Notes: generated by a model not told the origin, from the letters alone. DNA of 64,000 bases from Sulfurovum sp. (GCA_030949725.1 JAUZSE010000006.1:165806-229805), one strand, 5' to 3'. Shown: positions 9,035 to 18,174, counted from the first letter of the stretch. Numbers and translations are program-made.

Positions 9035-10483
9035 CAACACCTTAGCCAAAAAACCCCTCTAACCCACCCTTTCATGTGGGTGAATAGCCCCTAAATTCGC
9101 AATCTTAAGCGATACCTTCTGAATTAAATACTCGTTAGCTAAATTCGGAAGTAATTTAAATACCTCTTTGACGTATTTAAGCCCATGGTAGTGGGCTTTT
9201 AGGTCAAGAATACTCATCTCTTTCATAGTAGAGTTTTGGCGTAATCCATGAGAGAAATTGACCATAAAAGTAGAGAGATTTGCCCAATTATGGATAGGTG
9301 TTTTTTTAATATTCATAAAATCCTCCATTCCCCAATATTGTTTGGCATCTCGGAAGACAAATTCAATCTGAAAACGAAGTGAATAGTAATCAATAATCTT
9401 TTCATAGTTCAATGTCAAATCTGTAGAGAAGAGATTTACATGAGCAATTTTACCTGTGCTTAGATTTTTCTTTTGAATAATCACAACATTGAGCCTATCT
9501 GCAAACTTACGATGTAGCATTTCCATTTGATAAATTCTTGTTTGGATATTCTTATCTTCGTCTATGGTATCTGATTTTAGATAGGGTTCTGGAAGATTAT
9601 CATAGTCAATAGCATCTCCATATTTCCTAGGAGATCCTCTTCCTGCATACTCTCCACTATAAGGAAATAGCAGTGCAGAGTTTTTTGAAGTTTAGAAATG
9701 ATATGTAATCCACATTGCCTCACCATTTGTACAGCAGGATTATTTCCAAATGCTCCATCAAAGACAAAATAAACAATATCAATATGCTTGTCAATCCGTT
9801 TAAGTGCCTTATTTACGGACTCCTGGACAAATTTAAGATAGGGAGAAAGTTCAATATCTTTTTTATCTTTATTCCCACTTCCTTTAGGTCTTCCAACTTT
9901 ACCATGCTTCTTTTTCTTACTCTTCTTTACACTTTTGTCTTTGATACAACCTTCTTTTTTCTCTCGAACTATTTGTTGTGTACTTAGTGGATAAGCTTTT
10001 CTTGTTTCTACACTTATCAAGGAAAGATTGAGAAATGCCAAACTTTGTATCACTTGGTTTTGGATAGAAGAGTAAAACCTATCTACCCCATAACTATACT
10101 TCCCACTTTTACTTACTATTACTTCATCTCCACCCAAAAGATAGACTGAACCCTTTTTTGTTAAATGTGTTTTTATAAACATCCAATTGATTTCTTCCCA
10201 ATTAATCTTTGAATGAAAGAACCGTGTAATTGTCCGATAACTCCCTCCTTTTTCACTCCATCTACTTAATCCTAACATTGTGATTCTTCCTCGCATTGAG
10301 AGCAAGGCTTGGATGATTATTTCTAGTTGTTTATGCGTTTTTCTTGCAAGAATAGGTGAGATACAGTTTAGAAGTGTTATGATTTCGCTCATGAGATAAC
10401 TTTGTGTTTTTTTGGTTTAAAATTATAGTAGTTGTCTCATGGCTTTGGCTTATATTTTGTTTTTGTTTTTGGCTAAGGTGTTG
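9035..10483 (-). mobile_element. IS4-family insertion sequence, copy 1 (defective, no target duplication)
   Basis: Perfect 18-base terminal inverted repeats CAACACCTTAGCCAAAAA bound a 1449-base element, two bases shorter than the intact copy at 15667. The six bases outside each end differ (TTTTAT and TAAAAG), so no target duplication is seen. This suggests recombination between copies rather than a simple insertion. Confidence 0.85.
9059..10392 (-). pseudogene. IS4-family transposase, frameshifted
   Basis: The first part runs MSEIITLLNCISPILARKTH to GLHIISKLQK; then one base is missing from a T run (six T on the plus strand at about 9681, seven in the copy at 16310). The frame is recovered in the second part, which holds the YREK signature YSLRFQIEFVFRDAK. 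Without a programmed shift the transposase is split into two inactive pieces. The sequence is otherwise close to the intact copy at 15691. Confidence 0.85.
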
Positions 10484-10602
10484 TAAAAGAAGAAAAACCT
10501 AGTTTTATTTTAGATGTTCATGATGATGATAGAATAGAACTAGCTATAGAATTTATTCAAGATATTGAAGCAGTTTCTCAAAGGAAGGCAGAGGTAAAAT
10601 AA
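10484..10602 (+). pseudogene. C-terminal remnant of an unidentified gene
   Basis: An open frame with no start runs out of the IS end: VKEEKPSFILDVHDDDRIEL and on to AVSQRKAEVK. It stops at the TAA that overlaps the ATG of the next gene. It could be the tail of the DUF262 gene or of another gene brought here by IS-mediated rearrangement; I cannot tell which. Confidence 0.45.
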
Positions 10603-11333
10603 TGTCCGAACTAGAAAGAATAGAACAACTAGAAAAAGAGATAAGAGAGTTAAAGGGATTGAATGATGAGGGTATTCCTACTTATAGCTTTTCTCAAATA
10701 TGGCTAGAAGAGTTAGAGAGTCTTGTTGATATTGAGGAGAATATTCATAAAGAAAAAGTTTTTAAAGAATGGTTTAAAAATGAGATTATTTTATCTGACA
10801 AAGAAGTACTATTTTTAGTAAATTTAATAGAGAAAAATAAATTTTTAGTGAATTATTACCATAAAGAAGATTTAAAAGCCAAATATGTTATTCCTATTTT
10901 GCATGAAGTTGATTTTTTATCTTATGAAAGTGAAATTAGAGATTTTTATGGAGCAGAATTAGTTTATAAAAGAGATGATTTTATATTTAATGGTACGCTT
11001 GATTGTGTTATGTCTAAAGGATTATTTGAAAGTCAAAAATCTTATTTTCTTCTAGCAATCTCTCCAAGGTATACAGATCCCGAACCACAACTTCTAGCAG
11101 AACTCATATCAGCTATAGAACTAAATAACGATATTTCTATGCGAGGTGCATACATCGTGGGGGCTATTTGGAACTTTGTGATTTTGGAGAAGTTGAGTAA
11201 GGATAAATATCAATATTTTGTAAGTGAGAATTATGACTCTTCTAAGATAGGAGATTTAAAAGGGATTTATCGGAATTTGGTTTTTGTTAAAGAGGAGATT
11301 GTGGAAAGAGTGAAGAAGGAGAATGCAGTATGA
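10602..11333 (+). CDS. PD-(D/E)XK-like family protein, copy 2, with altered active site
   Basis: This 243-residue protein has an N-terminal coiled coil (MSELERIEQLEKEIRELKGL), a variable middle, and the family C-terminal module. Aspartate 134 (LDCVMSKG) and the glutamine of the EPQLLAEL helix are kept, but the segment that reads FFIQEFKKG in other copies reads FLLAISPRYTD here, so the E-x-K pair is gone. The change is not explained by a simple frameshift. A binding-only or inactive role is possible. The stop overlaps the ATG of the AAA-like gene (ATGA), implying coupled translation. Confidence 0.75.
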   Translation: MSELERIEQLEKEIRELKGLNDEGIPTYSFSQIWLEELESLVDIEENIHKEKVFKEWFKNEIILSDKEVLFLVNLIEKNKFLVNYYHKEDLKAKYVIPILHEVDFLSYESEIRDFYGAELVYKRDDFIFNGTLDCVMSKGLFESQKSYFLLAISPRYTDPEPQLLAELISAIELNNDISMRGAYIVGAIWNFVILEKLSKDKYQYFVSENYDSSKIGDLKGIYRNLVFVKEEIVERVKKENAV

Positions 11334-12878
11334 AACTCAAAAAACTACCAATAGGCATACAAACCTTTAGTAAAATAAGAAACGATGACTATATCTATAT
11401 AGATAAAACAAAAGAAGCATTAGAGCTTATAGAAAATTATACTTATACTTTTTTTATCTCGTCCACGACGATTTGGAAAGTCTCTGTTTTTGGATACGCT
11501 TCATAATATTTTTGAGGGTAAGAAAGAGTTATTTAAAGACTTGTATATCTATGACAAGTGGGATTGGGATACGACTTATCCTGTGATAAAGATTTCTTGG
11601 GATGGAAATTTACAAACAAGTAGTAAACTTGAAACAGTTGCCTTGCATAGCTTGGAGAAAAATCAAGAGAGATTAGGGATAGAGTGTCAGAAGAATAATA
11701 ATTTATCTGTATGTTTTGATGAGCTTATTCAAAAGGCTTACGAAAAATATAATCAAAGAGTAGTCATTCTCATAGATGAATACGATAGACCAATTTTGGA
11801 TACTATAGACAATATAGAACAAGCCAAACTCAATAGAGAGTTTATCAAGGGTATGTATTCTGTGATGAAAGGGGCTGATGCTTATATTAAGTTTGTGTTT
11901 TTGACAGGTGTGAGTAAGTTTAGCAAGGCTTCTATCTTCTCTGGGCTTAATATGCTTGAAGATATTAGCCTTACGCCAAAATTTGGAAATATCTGTGGCT
12001 ATACACAAAAGAATATAGAGAACGAATTTTTACCTTATCTTGATGGCATAGATTTAGTAAAAGTAAAAGAGTGGTACAATGGGTATAACTTTTTAAAAGA
12101 TGATGTCTATAATCCTTTTGACCTCTTAAAATTTATCAAAAATGATTTTATATTTGATAACTATTGGTTTGCTACAGGAACACCTACCTTTCTGATAAAA
12201 CTCATAGAAAAAAATAACTACTTTTTACCAAGATTAGCCAACCTTACCGTAGGCAAAGAGATGTTAGATAGCTTTGATATAGAAAACATCAACCTTGAAA
12301 TGATACTCTATCAAGCTGGGTATTTGACTATTGATAAGATGATAGAGAAGCGAAGAGGTGGGATAGAATATAAACTAAAACTTCCAAATATGGAAGTGAA
12401 AAGTTCTCTAAACAGTGTCATTATAGACTTTTTAACCCATCAACATAGCCAAAAGAGTAAACACCAAGATGAACTCTATGACGCACTCATTGATAATGAT
12501 TTGGAACTCTTAAAAACTTCTCTTATAGCAATGTTTGCTTCCATTCCAAATAATAATTACACCAAAAACAACATACTCCACTATGAGGGATTTTATGCTT
12601 CTGTCATTTATGTATATTTACAAAGTTTAGGCTTAGACATCATAGGTGAAGATGTAACTAACCTAGGACGCATAGACTTGACGGTTAAGATTGATAAATA
12701 TATTTATATTATAGAGTTTAAAGTAGGCAAAGAGAATGCGTTGGCTCAAATCAAAGAGAAAAATTATGCACAAAAGTATCTGCATAAGGGTAAAGAGATA
12801 ATTTTGGTGGGGATTAATTTTGATGAAGAGGTGAGGAATATTTCTGGGTTTGAGTGGGAGAGGGTAAACACACTATAA
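11330..12878 (+). pseudogene. AAA-like ATPase with C-terminal PD-(D/E)XK domain, frameshifted copy
   Basis: The gene begins MKLKKLPIGIQTFSKIRNDD, like the intact copy at 25999, but one extra T in the run near 11455 breaks the frame just before the RPRRFGKS Walker A-like motif. The rest is open from 11490 to the end, with VVILIDEYDRPIL and the C-terminal RIDLTVK...IIEFKVGK motif. From about 11750 onward it is almost identical to the copy at 25999; residues about 95-130 differ clearly. An internal start could still give a protein lacking Walker A, which would probably not bind ATP. Confidence 0.75.
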
Positions 12879-12897
12879 CCAATTATGCTAAAATAAA
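12875..12897 (+). repeat. Promoter-like repeat ATAACCAATTATGCTAAAAT
   Basis: A 23-base sequence here is identical at 23701-23723. Both follow a gene of the island and precede another. TAAAAT could be a -10 box. It may be an exchanged promoter or a by-product of duplication. Confidence 0.45.
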
Positions 12898-12922
12898 TGG
12901 TGGATAAATCCACCCTACAGGA
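12898..12922. repeat. REP-like palindrome GGTGGATAAATCCACC
   Basis: Seven-base arms GGTGGAT/ATCCACC flank an AA loop, followed by CTACAGG. The same element with one change (ATCCACT) is at 33092-33115. Both lie just after a gene. Similar extragenic palindromes are common in bacteria; it might also act in termination, though no T run follows. Confidence 0.55.
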
Positions 12923-12936
12923 ATGAAAGGTAAATT

Positions 12937-13657
12937 ATGTCCGAACTAGAAAGAATTGAACAATTAGAAAAAGAGATAAGAGAGCTAAAAGGCTTGAATA
13001 AAGAGGGGATTCCTACTTATAGCTTTTCTAAGATAAAGTTTGAAGAGTTAGAAAGTATTGTGACTATTGAACAAAATTTTGATGGAGATTCTTTTGATAT
13101 TTGGTTTAACTATACTTATACTATTGATGAGGAAGAGGTAGATTTTTTAAAGCATTTGATAGAGATAAATATCAAATTAATTAATGTATATCACGAAGAA
13201 GATTTAAAAGTGAATTTCATTGTGCCGTTAATCACAAAAGTAAACTTTTTTATGCTTGATAAAAAGATTAGGAACTTTTATAATGAAAAATTAACCTATA
13301 AAACTGATAAATTTATACTCAATGGAGAGACTGATTTTGTTGTATCTAAAGGTATCAAAAAAAGCCACTAATCCTTATTTTTTTATTCAAGAGTTTAAAA
13401 AAGGTTTTATTAGTTCAAATCCACAACCACAACTTTTAGCAGAGCTTATTTCAGCTGTAGAACTCAATAATGAAACTTCTATGCGAGGGGCTTATATTAT
13501 TGGTGAAAATTGGAATTTTGTTATTTTAGAAAAATTGGGAAAAGATACATATCAATATTTTGTGAGTCGTACTTTTAACTGTACAAGAATTGATGATTTA
13601 AAAGATATTTATAAAAATCTGATGTTTGTGAAAGAGCAAATTATTGAAAAAGCATAA
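12937..13657 (+). pseudogene. PD-(D/E)XK-like family protein, copy 3, frameshifted
   Basis: The N-terminal part is open to 13371 (GETDFVVSKGIKKSH), then the frame moves in the A7 run near 13358 and continues as NPYFFIQEFKKGFISSNP. After correction all catalytic-type residues are present: D of TDFVVSKG, E-x-K of QEFKKG and Q of PQPQLLAEL. The C-terminal module is more diverged than in other copies (YIIGENWNFVILEKL, VSRTFNCTRIDDLKDIYKN). It may be a true pseudogene, a slippage switch, or a sequence error. Confidence 0.75.
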
Positions 13658-13660
13658 AAG

Positions 13661-13705
13661 AAGGGAAAAGATATAATTTTGGAGGGTTTGAGTGGGAGAG
13701 GATAC
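13661..13705 (+). pseudogene. Short relic of the AAA-like gene's last codons
   Basis: GKDIILEGFEWERIP is recognisable against the end of the gene at 25999 (GKEIILVGINF...GFEWERI). The middle has been deleted. It links copy 3 to a lost ATPase partner. Confidence 0.55.
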
Positions 13706-13709
13706 CTTA

Positions 13710-13728
13710 ATGCATACTAAGTACGCAT
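13710..13728. promoter_or_regulatory. Palindrome upstream of the second hic locus
   Basis: ATGCATACT-A-AGTACGCAT, 8 of 9 pairs. It differs from the element at 276-294 by two bases, both in the right arm, and each copy keeps the dyad. Conservation of the symmetry supports a protein-binding site. Confidence 0.5.
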
Positions 13729-13731
13729 TAA

Positions 13732-13884
13732 TATGAGTTAGAATATATTTGGGGCAAAGGTGACCATTTAAATGTTCGCCATCCTAAAATAAATTATATC
13801 TTAACCATACCAGCACATAAACCAATCAAACCTATCTATATCATAAAGCTTTTGAAAATGATAGATGAAATCAGTGGAGAATAG
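13732..13884 (+). pseudogene. hicA: HicA toxin lacking its first 21 residues
   Basis: The frame YELEYIWGKGDHLNVRHP onward matches residues 22-71 of the toxin at 322, with three substitutions near the end. The start codon and first helix are missing. Comparison shows an 87-base deletion between two AATATGA repeats (296-302 and 383-389 in the intact locus). The catalytic-type histidine is retained, but no usable start codon is in place, so the toxin is presumably not made. Confidence 0.8.
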
Positions 13885-13885
13885 T

Positions 13886-14209
13886 ATGAATGAAGAGATA
13901 AAAATAAGAAAATTAACAGATTTTGAAGGTGGAGAATATTTGGCAGAATATACGCATCTAAAAGGATGTATGGCTGATGGAGAAACTAAAATAGAAGCTT
14001 TGCAAGAATTAGAAAAAGCAAAAGAGAGTTGGCTTATATCGGCTAAAGAGTTCAATATCAATCATAAAGAAAAGATAAAATATAAAAGAATTTCTGTCAC
14101 TTTTCCTGAAACACTTTTAAATCAATTAGATAAAGCGTTGAAAGAGAAATTACATATAAGTAGAAGTGCATTTTTTCAACAAAGTGTGTATAAGAGTTTG
14201 AATTTATAG
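13886..14209 (+). CDS. hicB: HicB-family antitoxin, intact copy
   Basis: This 107-residue protein is identical to the product at 539 over almost its full length but has the proper C-terminus SRSAFFQQSVYKSLNL. It has an N-terminal HicB fold (residues 1-55) and a ribbon-helix-helix segment (KRISVTFPETLLNQLDKAL, residues 67-85). It starts one base after the truncated hicA, with GGAG upstream. An intact antitoxin beside a dead toxin could still repress both operators or neutralise the toxin at 322. Confidence 0.85.
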   Translation: MNEEIKIRKLTDFEGGEYLAEYTHLKGCMADGETKIEALQELEKAKESWLISAKEFNINHKEKIKYKRISVTFPETLLNQLDKALKEKLHISRSAFFQQSVYKSLNL

Positions 14210-14229
14210 GGATGGATTTTCATTTTTCT

Positions 14230-14326
14230 TGGGATTAATTTTGATGAGGAATATTTGTGGGGCTTGAGTGGGAGAGAATAGTATGTTAGCAGATATATAT
14301 CCAAAGATAAAAAATGATTATTGGAA
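14230..14326 (+). pseudogene. Relic of the AAA-like gene end plus downstream flank
   Basis: Bases 14230-14280 resemble the last codons of the ATPase gene (GINFDEE, then GLSGRE by frame shift from GFEWERI). The following ATGTTAGCAGATATATATCC also follows the intact ATPase gene at 27537. It shows that this locus once carried the same gene end. Confidence 0.5.
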
Positions 14327-14337
14327 TGGAGAATAAT

Positions 14338-15093
14338 ATGAGTGAAGAGTTAGAGTTAAAATTATTGAAAGAAAATGAAGAGTTAAAAAAAAGATTGGAT
14401 AAATTAGAAGGTAAAAACTTAGATGGAAAACCAACTTATAGTTTTAGCAAAATTAGTAAAAATGATTTATATGATTTAGTTGATATTCAAAAAGAGATAG
14501 GTAGTGATAAGTTTTTGGATTGGTTTAGTGAGCGTATTGAAATATCCAAAGAGTCAGAAGATTTTTTTCATCAATTAATTTTAGAAAACAAAGATTTGAT
14601 ATATGATTACAATGAAGAAGATTTAAAAGTTAATGTTATTATCCCCATTTTAAATAGAGTTAAATTCAAATCTTTTGATCATAAATTTAGAGATTTTTAT
14701 GAGCTTCAGATTAAGTATGAAACAGAAAATTTTATATTTAGTGGTACAACAGATTTTGTAGTCTCCAAAGGATTGATTAGAAGTAAAAAGCCATATTTTT
14801 TTATTCAAGAGTTTAAAAAAGGTCAAATCAATGCCTATCCTGAACCACAACTTTTGGCTGAACTTATAGCAGGAGTTGAGCTAAATAAAGAAACCGTAAT
14901 CAAGGGTGCTTATATCGTAGGGGCGATTTGGAACTTTGTTATATTAGAAAAATTAGGCAAAGACACCTATCAATATTTTGTGAGTGAAAATTTTGACTCT
15001 TCTAAAATAGGAGATTTAAAAGGGATTTATCGGAATTTGGTTTTTGTTAAGGATGAGATTGTGAAGAGGGTGAAGAGTGAGAATTTAGAATGA
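14338..15093 (+). CDS. PD-(D/E)XK-like family protein, copy 4 (intact)
   Basis: The protein is 251 residues from the ATG at 14338, chosen because GGAG sits eight bases upstream; an ATG at 14314 is less likely. Order: coiled coil (residues 3-25), a YSFSKIS motif, a variable alpha-helical part, then EEDLKVNVIIPIL (residues 93-105), TTDFVVSKG with D139, FFIQEFKKG with E158 and K160, and PEPQLLAEL with Q171. This E, D, E-x-K, Q order is that of PD-(D/E)XK nucleases. The C-terminal module follows. Function is unproven; DNA cleavage is inferred. The stop overlaps a start ATGA of a vanished ATPase gene. Confidence 0.8.
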   Translation: MSEELELKLLKENEELKKRLDKLEGKNLDGKPTYSFSKISKNDLYDLVDIQKEIGSDKFLDWFSERIEISKESEDFFHQLILENKDLIYDYNEEDLKVNVIIPILNRVKFKSFDHKFRDFYELQIKYETENFIFSGTTDFVVSKGLIRSKKPYFFIQEFKKGQINAYPEPQLLAELIAGVELNKETVIKGAYIVGAIWNFVILEKLGKDTYQYFVSENFDSSKIGDLKGIYRNLVFVKDEIVKRVKSENLE

Positions 15094-15134
15094 ATAAGAA
15101 AAAATTACCCATAGGCAAACAGACATTTAGTTAA
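15090..15134 (+). pseudogene. N-terminal stub of the AAA-like ATPase gene
   Basis: MNKKKLPIGKQTFS then a stop. It matches MKLKKLPIGIQTFS of the gene at 25999 and keeps the ATGA overlap with the upstream gene. Only the first 14 codons remain. Confidence 0.75.
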
Positions 15135-15153
15135 ATTAGAAAGGTTACACAAT

Positions 15154-15481
15154 ATGGGAACATCAGCAAATATTTATATAAAGACAAAAGATGAAACATT
15201 GAAATATAATGTTTCTATGGATGGGGGCTTTAGCACGTTAGGTATATATATGCTTGGTAAGCTCAAGTATGAAAAAGATAGATTTTTAAAAGAGTTTAGT
15301 GAAGATGATATGTTTAATTTTGATGATAAATATCAAAACTATGTGTATCTATGTTGATTTTGAAAAAGCATTTATGAGTGTATTTGAAATTAAAAATGGA
15401 AACTTAATAAAAATCAATCAAGAAGCGATTGAAATTTTAGAGAATCAAAGAAGAGATTTAGTTGAATTGATTGAAAGATAA
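15154..15481 (+). CDS. Small hypothetical protein, frameshifted
   Basis: The first frame gives MGTSANIYIKTKDETLKYNV and on to YQNYVYLC (67 residues). A one-base shift near 15345 would continue with VDFEKAFMSVFEIKNGNLIK to 15481, for about 108 residues in all. An early MDGGFSTLGIYMLGKLKY segment suggests a compact alpha/beta protein. No family is recognised. It sits between a PD-(D/E)XK-like gene and a hicB relic. Confidence 0.5.
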
Positions 15482-15500
15482 AAATAAGAGCTTATAGAAA

Positions 15501-15592
15501 TTAAATCAGTTAGACAAAGCGTTGAAAGAGAAATTACATATAAGTAGAAGTGCTTTTTTTAACAAAGTGTACATAAGAGTTTGAATTTGTAG
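15501..15592 (+). pseudogene. hicB C-terminal relic
   Basis: The DNA is a close copy of the last ~90 bases of hicB (LNQLDKALKEKLHISRSAFF region), with a T7 run where the intact gene has ATTTTTT. No N-terminal part or start is present. It is followed by another ATPase-gene tail relic (15603-15655). Confidence 0.7.
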
Positions 15593-15602
15593 GAATAGAT
15601 TG

Positions 15603-15660
15603 CCTAAAAGTATATGAATGAGGGTAAAGAGATAATTTTGGTTGGGATTAATGTTAAACT
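15603..15660 (+). pseudogene. AAA-like gene tail relic fused to the repeated leader
   Basis: KYMNEGKEIILVGINVKL is the counterpart of KYLNKGKEIILVGINF at the end of the intact ATPase gene. It runs into AAACTTTGAGT, the left part of the repeated leader, where the IS4 element inserted. Confidence 0.6.
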
Positions 15661-15666
15661 TTGAGT

Positions 15667-17117
15667 CAATACCTTAGCCAAAAAACCCCACTAACCCACC
15701 CTCTCAGTAGAGTGAATAGCCCCTAAATTCGCAATCTTAAGCGATACCGTCTGAATTAAATACGCGTTAGCTAAATGCGGAAGTAATTTAAATACTTCTT
15801 TGACGTATTTAATCCCGTGATAGTGGGCTTTTAGGTCAAGAATACTCATCTCTTTCATAGTAGAGTTTTGACGTAATCCATGAGAAAAGTTGACCATAAA
15901 AGTAGAGAGATTTGCCCAATTATGGATAGGTGTTTTTTTAATATTCATAAAATCCTCCATTCCCCAATATTGTTTGGCATCTCGGAAGACAAATTCAATC
16001 TGAAAACGAAGTGAATAGTAATCAATAATCTTTTCATAGTTCAATGTCAAATCTGTAGAGAAGAGATTTACATGAGCAATTTTACCTGTGCTTAGATTTT
16101 TCTTTTGAATAATCACAACATTGAGCCTATCTGCAAACTTACGATGTAGCATTTCCATTTGATAAATTCTTGTTTGGATATTCTTATCTTCGTCTATGGT
16201 ATCTGATTTTAGATAGGGTTCTGGAAGATTATCATAGTCAATAGCATCTCCATATTTCCTAGGAGATCCTCTTCCTGCATACTCTCCACTATAAGGAAAT
16301 AGCAGTGCAGAGTTTTTTTGAAGTTTAGAAATGATATGTAATCCACATTGCCTCACCATTTGTACAGCAGGATTATTTCCAAATGCTCCATCAAAGACAA
16401 AATAAACAATATCAATATGCTTATCAATCCGTTTAAGTGCCTTACTTACGGACTCTTGGACAAATTTAAGATAGGGTGAGAGTTCAATATCTTTTTTATC
16501 TTGATTCCCACTGCCTTTAGGTCTTCCAACTTTACCATGCTTCTTTTTCTTACTCTTCTTTACACTTTTATCTTTGATACAACCTTCTTTTTTCTCTCGA
16601 ACTATTTGTTGTGTACTTAGTGGATAAGCTTTTCTTGTTTCTACACTTATCAAGGAAAGATTGAGAAATGCCAAACTTGGTATCACTTGGTTTTGGATAG
16701 AAGAATAAAACCTATCTATCCCATAAGTATGCTTCCCACTTTTGCTTACTACTACTTCATCTCCACCCAAAAGATAGACTGAACCCTTTTTTGTTAAATG
16801 CGTTTTGATAAACATCCAATTGATTTCTTCCCAATTTATCTTTGAATGAAAGAAGCGTGTGATAGTTCGATAACTCCCTCCTTTTTCACTCCATCTACTT
16901 AATCCTAACATAGTAATCCGTCCTCGCATTGAGAGCAAGGCTTGGATGATGATTTGTAGTTGTTTATGCTTGTTTTTTGCAATTATAGGTGCGATACATC
17001 TTAAGAGTGTTATAATTTCTGTCATGGGATAACTTTATGTTTTTTTGGTTTAAAATTATAGTAGTTGTCCTCATGGCTTTGGCTTATATTTTGTTTTTGT
17101 TTTTGGCTAAGGTGTTG
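15667..17117 (-). mobile_element. IS4-family insertion sequence, copy 2 (intact)
   Basis: The element is 1451 bases long with inverted repeats CAATACCTTAGCCAAAAA (left, one mismatch) and TTTTTGGCTAAGGTGTTG (right). TTGAGT is duplicated at 15661-15666 and 17118-17123. The uninterrupted site AACTTTGAGTATAATATATT is still present at 895 and 27643, so the insertion point is exact. Confidence 0.92.
15691..17025 (-). CDS. IS4-family transposase
   Basis: This intact 444-residue transposase has the IS4 YREK signature Y-x2-R-x3-E-x6-K in YSLRFQIEFVFRDAK, which contains the catalytic glutamate. Earlier acidic residues lie in LLGGDEVVVSKSGKHTYGID and VYFVFDGAFGNN. A lysine-rich patch (KKSKKKKHGKVGRPKGSGNQ) lies between them. 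The C-terminal segment (MKEMSILDLKAHYHGIKYVK) differs slightly from copy 1. It is probably active, as it has clean ends and a target duplication. Confidence 0.9.
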   Translation of the reverse strand: MTEIITLLRCIAPIIAKNKHKQLQIIIQALLSMRGRITMLGLSRWSEKGGSYRTITRFFHSKINWEEINWMFIKTHLTKKGSVYLLGGDEVVVSKSGKHTYGIDRFYSSIQNQVIPSLAFLNLSLISVETRKAYPLSTQQIVREKKEGCIKDKSVKKSKKKKHGKVGRPKGSGNQDKKDIELSPYLKFVQESVSKALKRIDKHIDIVYFVFDGAFGNNPAVQMVRQCGLHIISKLQKNSALLFPYSGEYAGRGSPRKYGDAIDYDNLPEPYLKSDTIDEDKNIQTRIYQMEMLHRKFADRLNVVIIQKKNLSTGKIAHVNLFSTDLTLNYEKIIDYYSLRFQIEFVFRDAKQYWGMEDFMNIKKTPIHNWANLSTFMVNFSHGLRQNSTMKEMSILDLKAHYHGIKYVKEVFKLLPHLANAYLIQTVSLKIANLGAIHSTERVG

Positions 17118-17152
17118 TTGAGTATAATATATTAAAATAAAGGTTAGTATAG
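17118..17152 (+). promoter_or_regulatory. Right half of the repeated leader with -10 box TATAAT
   Basis: TTGAGTATAATATATTAAAA follows the IS directly and holds TATAAT at 17123-17128, 25 bases before the ATG at 17153. The IS may have removed upstream promoter elements or replaced them. Confidence 0.5.
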
Positions 17153-18171
17153 ATGAAATGGAAAAAAGAGACTGTAACATTAGCAGATGCTAGTACAGTG
17201 GAAGCACAAGTACCTATTATCATTTCGGCTAGTCGTTCTACAGATATACCTGCATTTTATGCTGATTGGTTTATTAACAGATGGGAAGCAGGATATTTGA
17301 AGTGGACAAATCCCTTTAATGGAGTGCCTCTTTATGTTTCTTTTGCCAATACAAGGTCTGTAGTTTTTTGGACAAAAAATCCTAAGCCTATGTTTAAGTA
17401 TCTTGACTATATGGATGCAAATATTCCCAATTACTATTTCCAATACTCTCTAAACGATTATGATGCAGAGGGATTTGAAGCCAAAGTGGCTAGTGTAAAG
17501 AGTAGAATAGAGATATTTAAAGAGTTATCTACGAGACTAGGCAAGAAGAGAGTAGTTTGGAGATTTGACCCTCTGATATTGACTGATACTATAGATATCA
17601 AGGAACTTTTAAAAAGGGTCAAAAAATAGGTGATGAACTCAAAGATTATACTGAAAAGTTGGTCTTTTCATTTGTAGATATTGAAATTTATAGAAAAGTA
17701 GCCAATAATCTCAAAAAAGATAATGTAAACTATATAGAATGGACTCCTAATCTCATGAAAGATTTTGCAGAGGGTATTTATGAAATTAATAAAGATTGGA
17801 ATTTAGAGTTAGGTACTTGTAGCGAAAAGATAGATTTGGAAAAATATAATATAGTCCACAACAAATGTATAGATGATGACTTGATGATAGATTTGTTTAG
17901 TGATGATAAAGTTTTGATGGACTTTCTAGGTGTTGAGTTTGAAGAGCCAAGTCTATTTGAAACTGAAAGAAAAGTAGCTAAGAAAAGAAACCTCAAAGAC
18001 AAAGGTCAGAGAGAAGATTGTGGATGTGTGATGAGCAAAGATATAGGGCAATACAACACTTGTCCTCATGAGTGCAATTACTGTTATGCAAATACTTCTA
18101 AAGAGTTGGCTAAGAAAAATTATAGGTTGCATTTAGAGAATCTGAATGGTGAAACAATAAAAGGAAGTTAA
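17153..18171 (+). CDS. DUF1848 family protein, frameshifted
   Basis: The N-terminal part (IIISASRSTDIPAFYADWFI, SVVFWTKNPKPMFKYLD, VVWRFDPLILTD) and the C-terminal cysteine cluster CGCVMSKDIGQYNTCPHECN with YCYAN are the hallmarks of DUF1848 proteins, which are thought to bind an iron-sulphur cluster through these cysteines. Their reaction is not established. The frame breaks in the A6 run at about 17622 (LLKRVKK then GDELKDYTEKLVFSF). Corrected, the protein has about 339 residues. The next gene starts four bases after its stop, so it may belong to the helicase operon, or only share its promoter. Confidence 0.8.
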
Positions 18172-18174
18172 AAA

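Noticed and set aside
9715..9987. Plus-strand frame inside IS4 copy 1
   Set aside because: It is antisense to the transposase gene and has no support.
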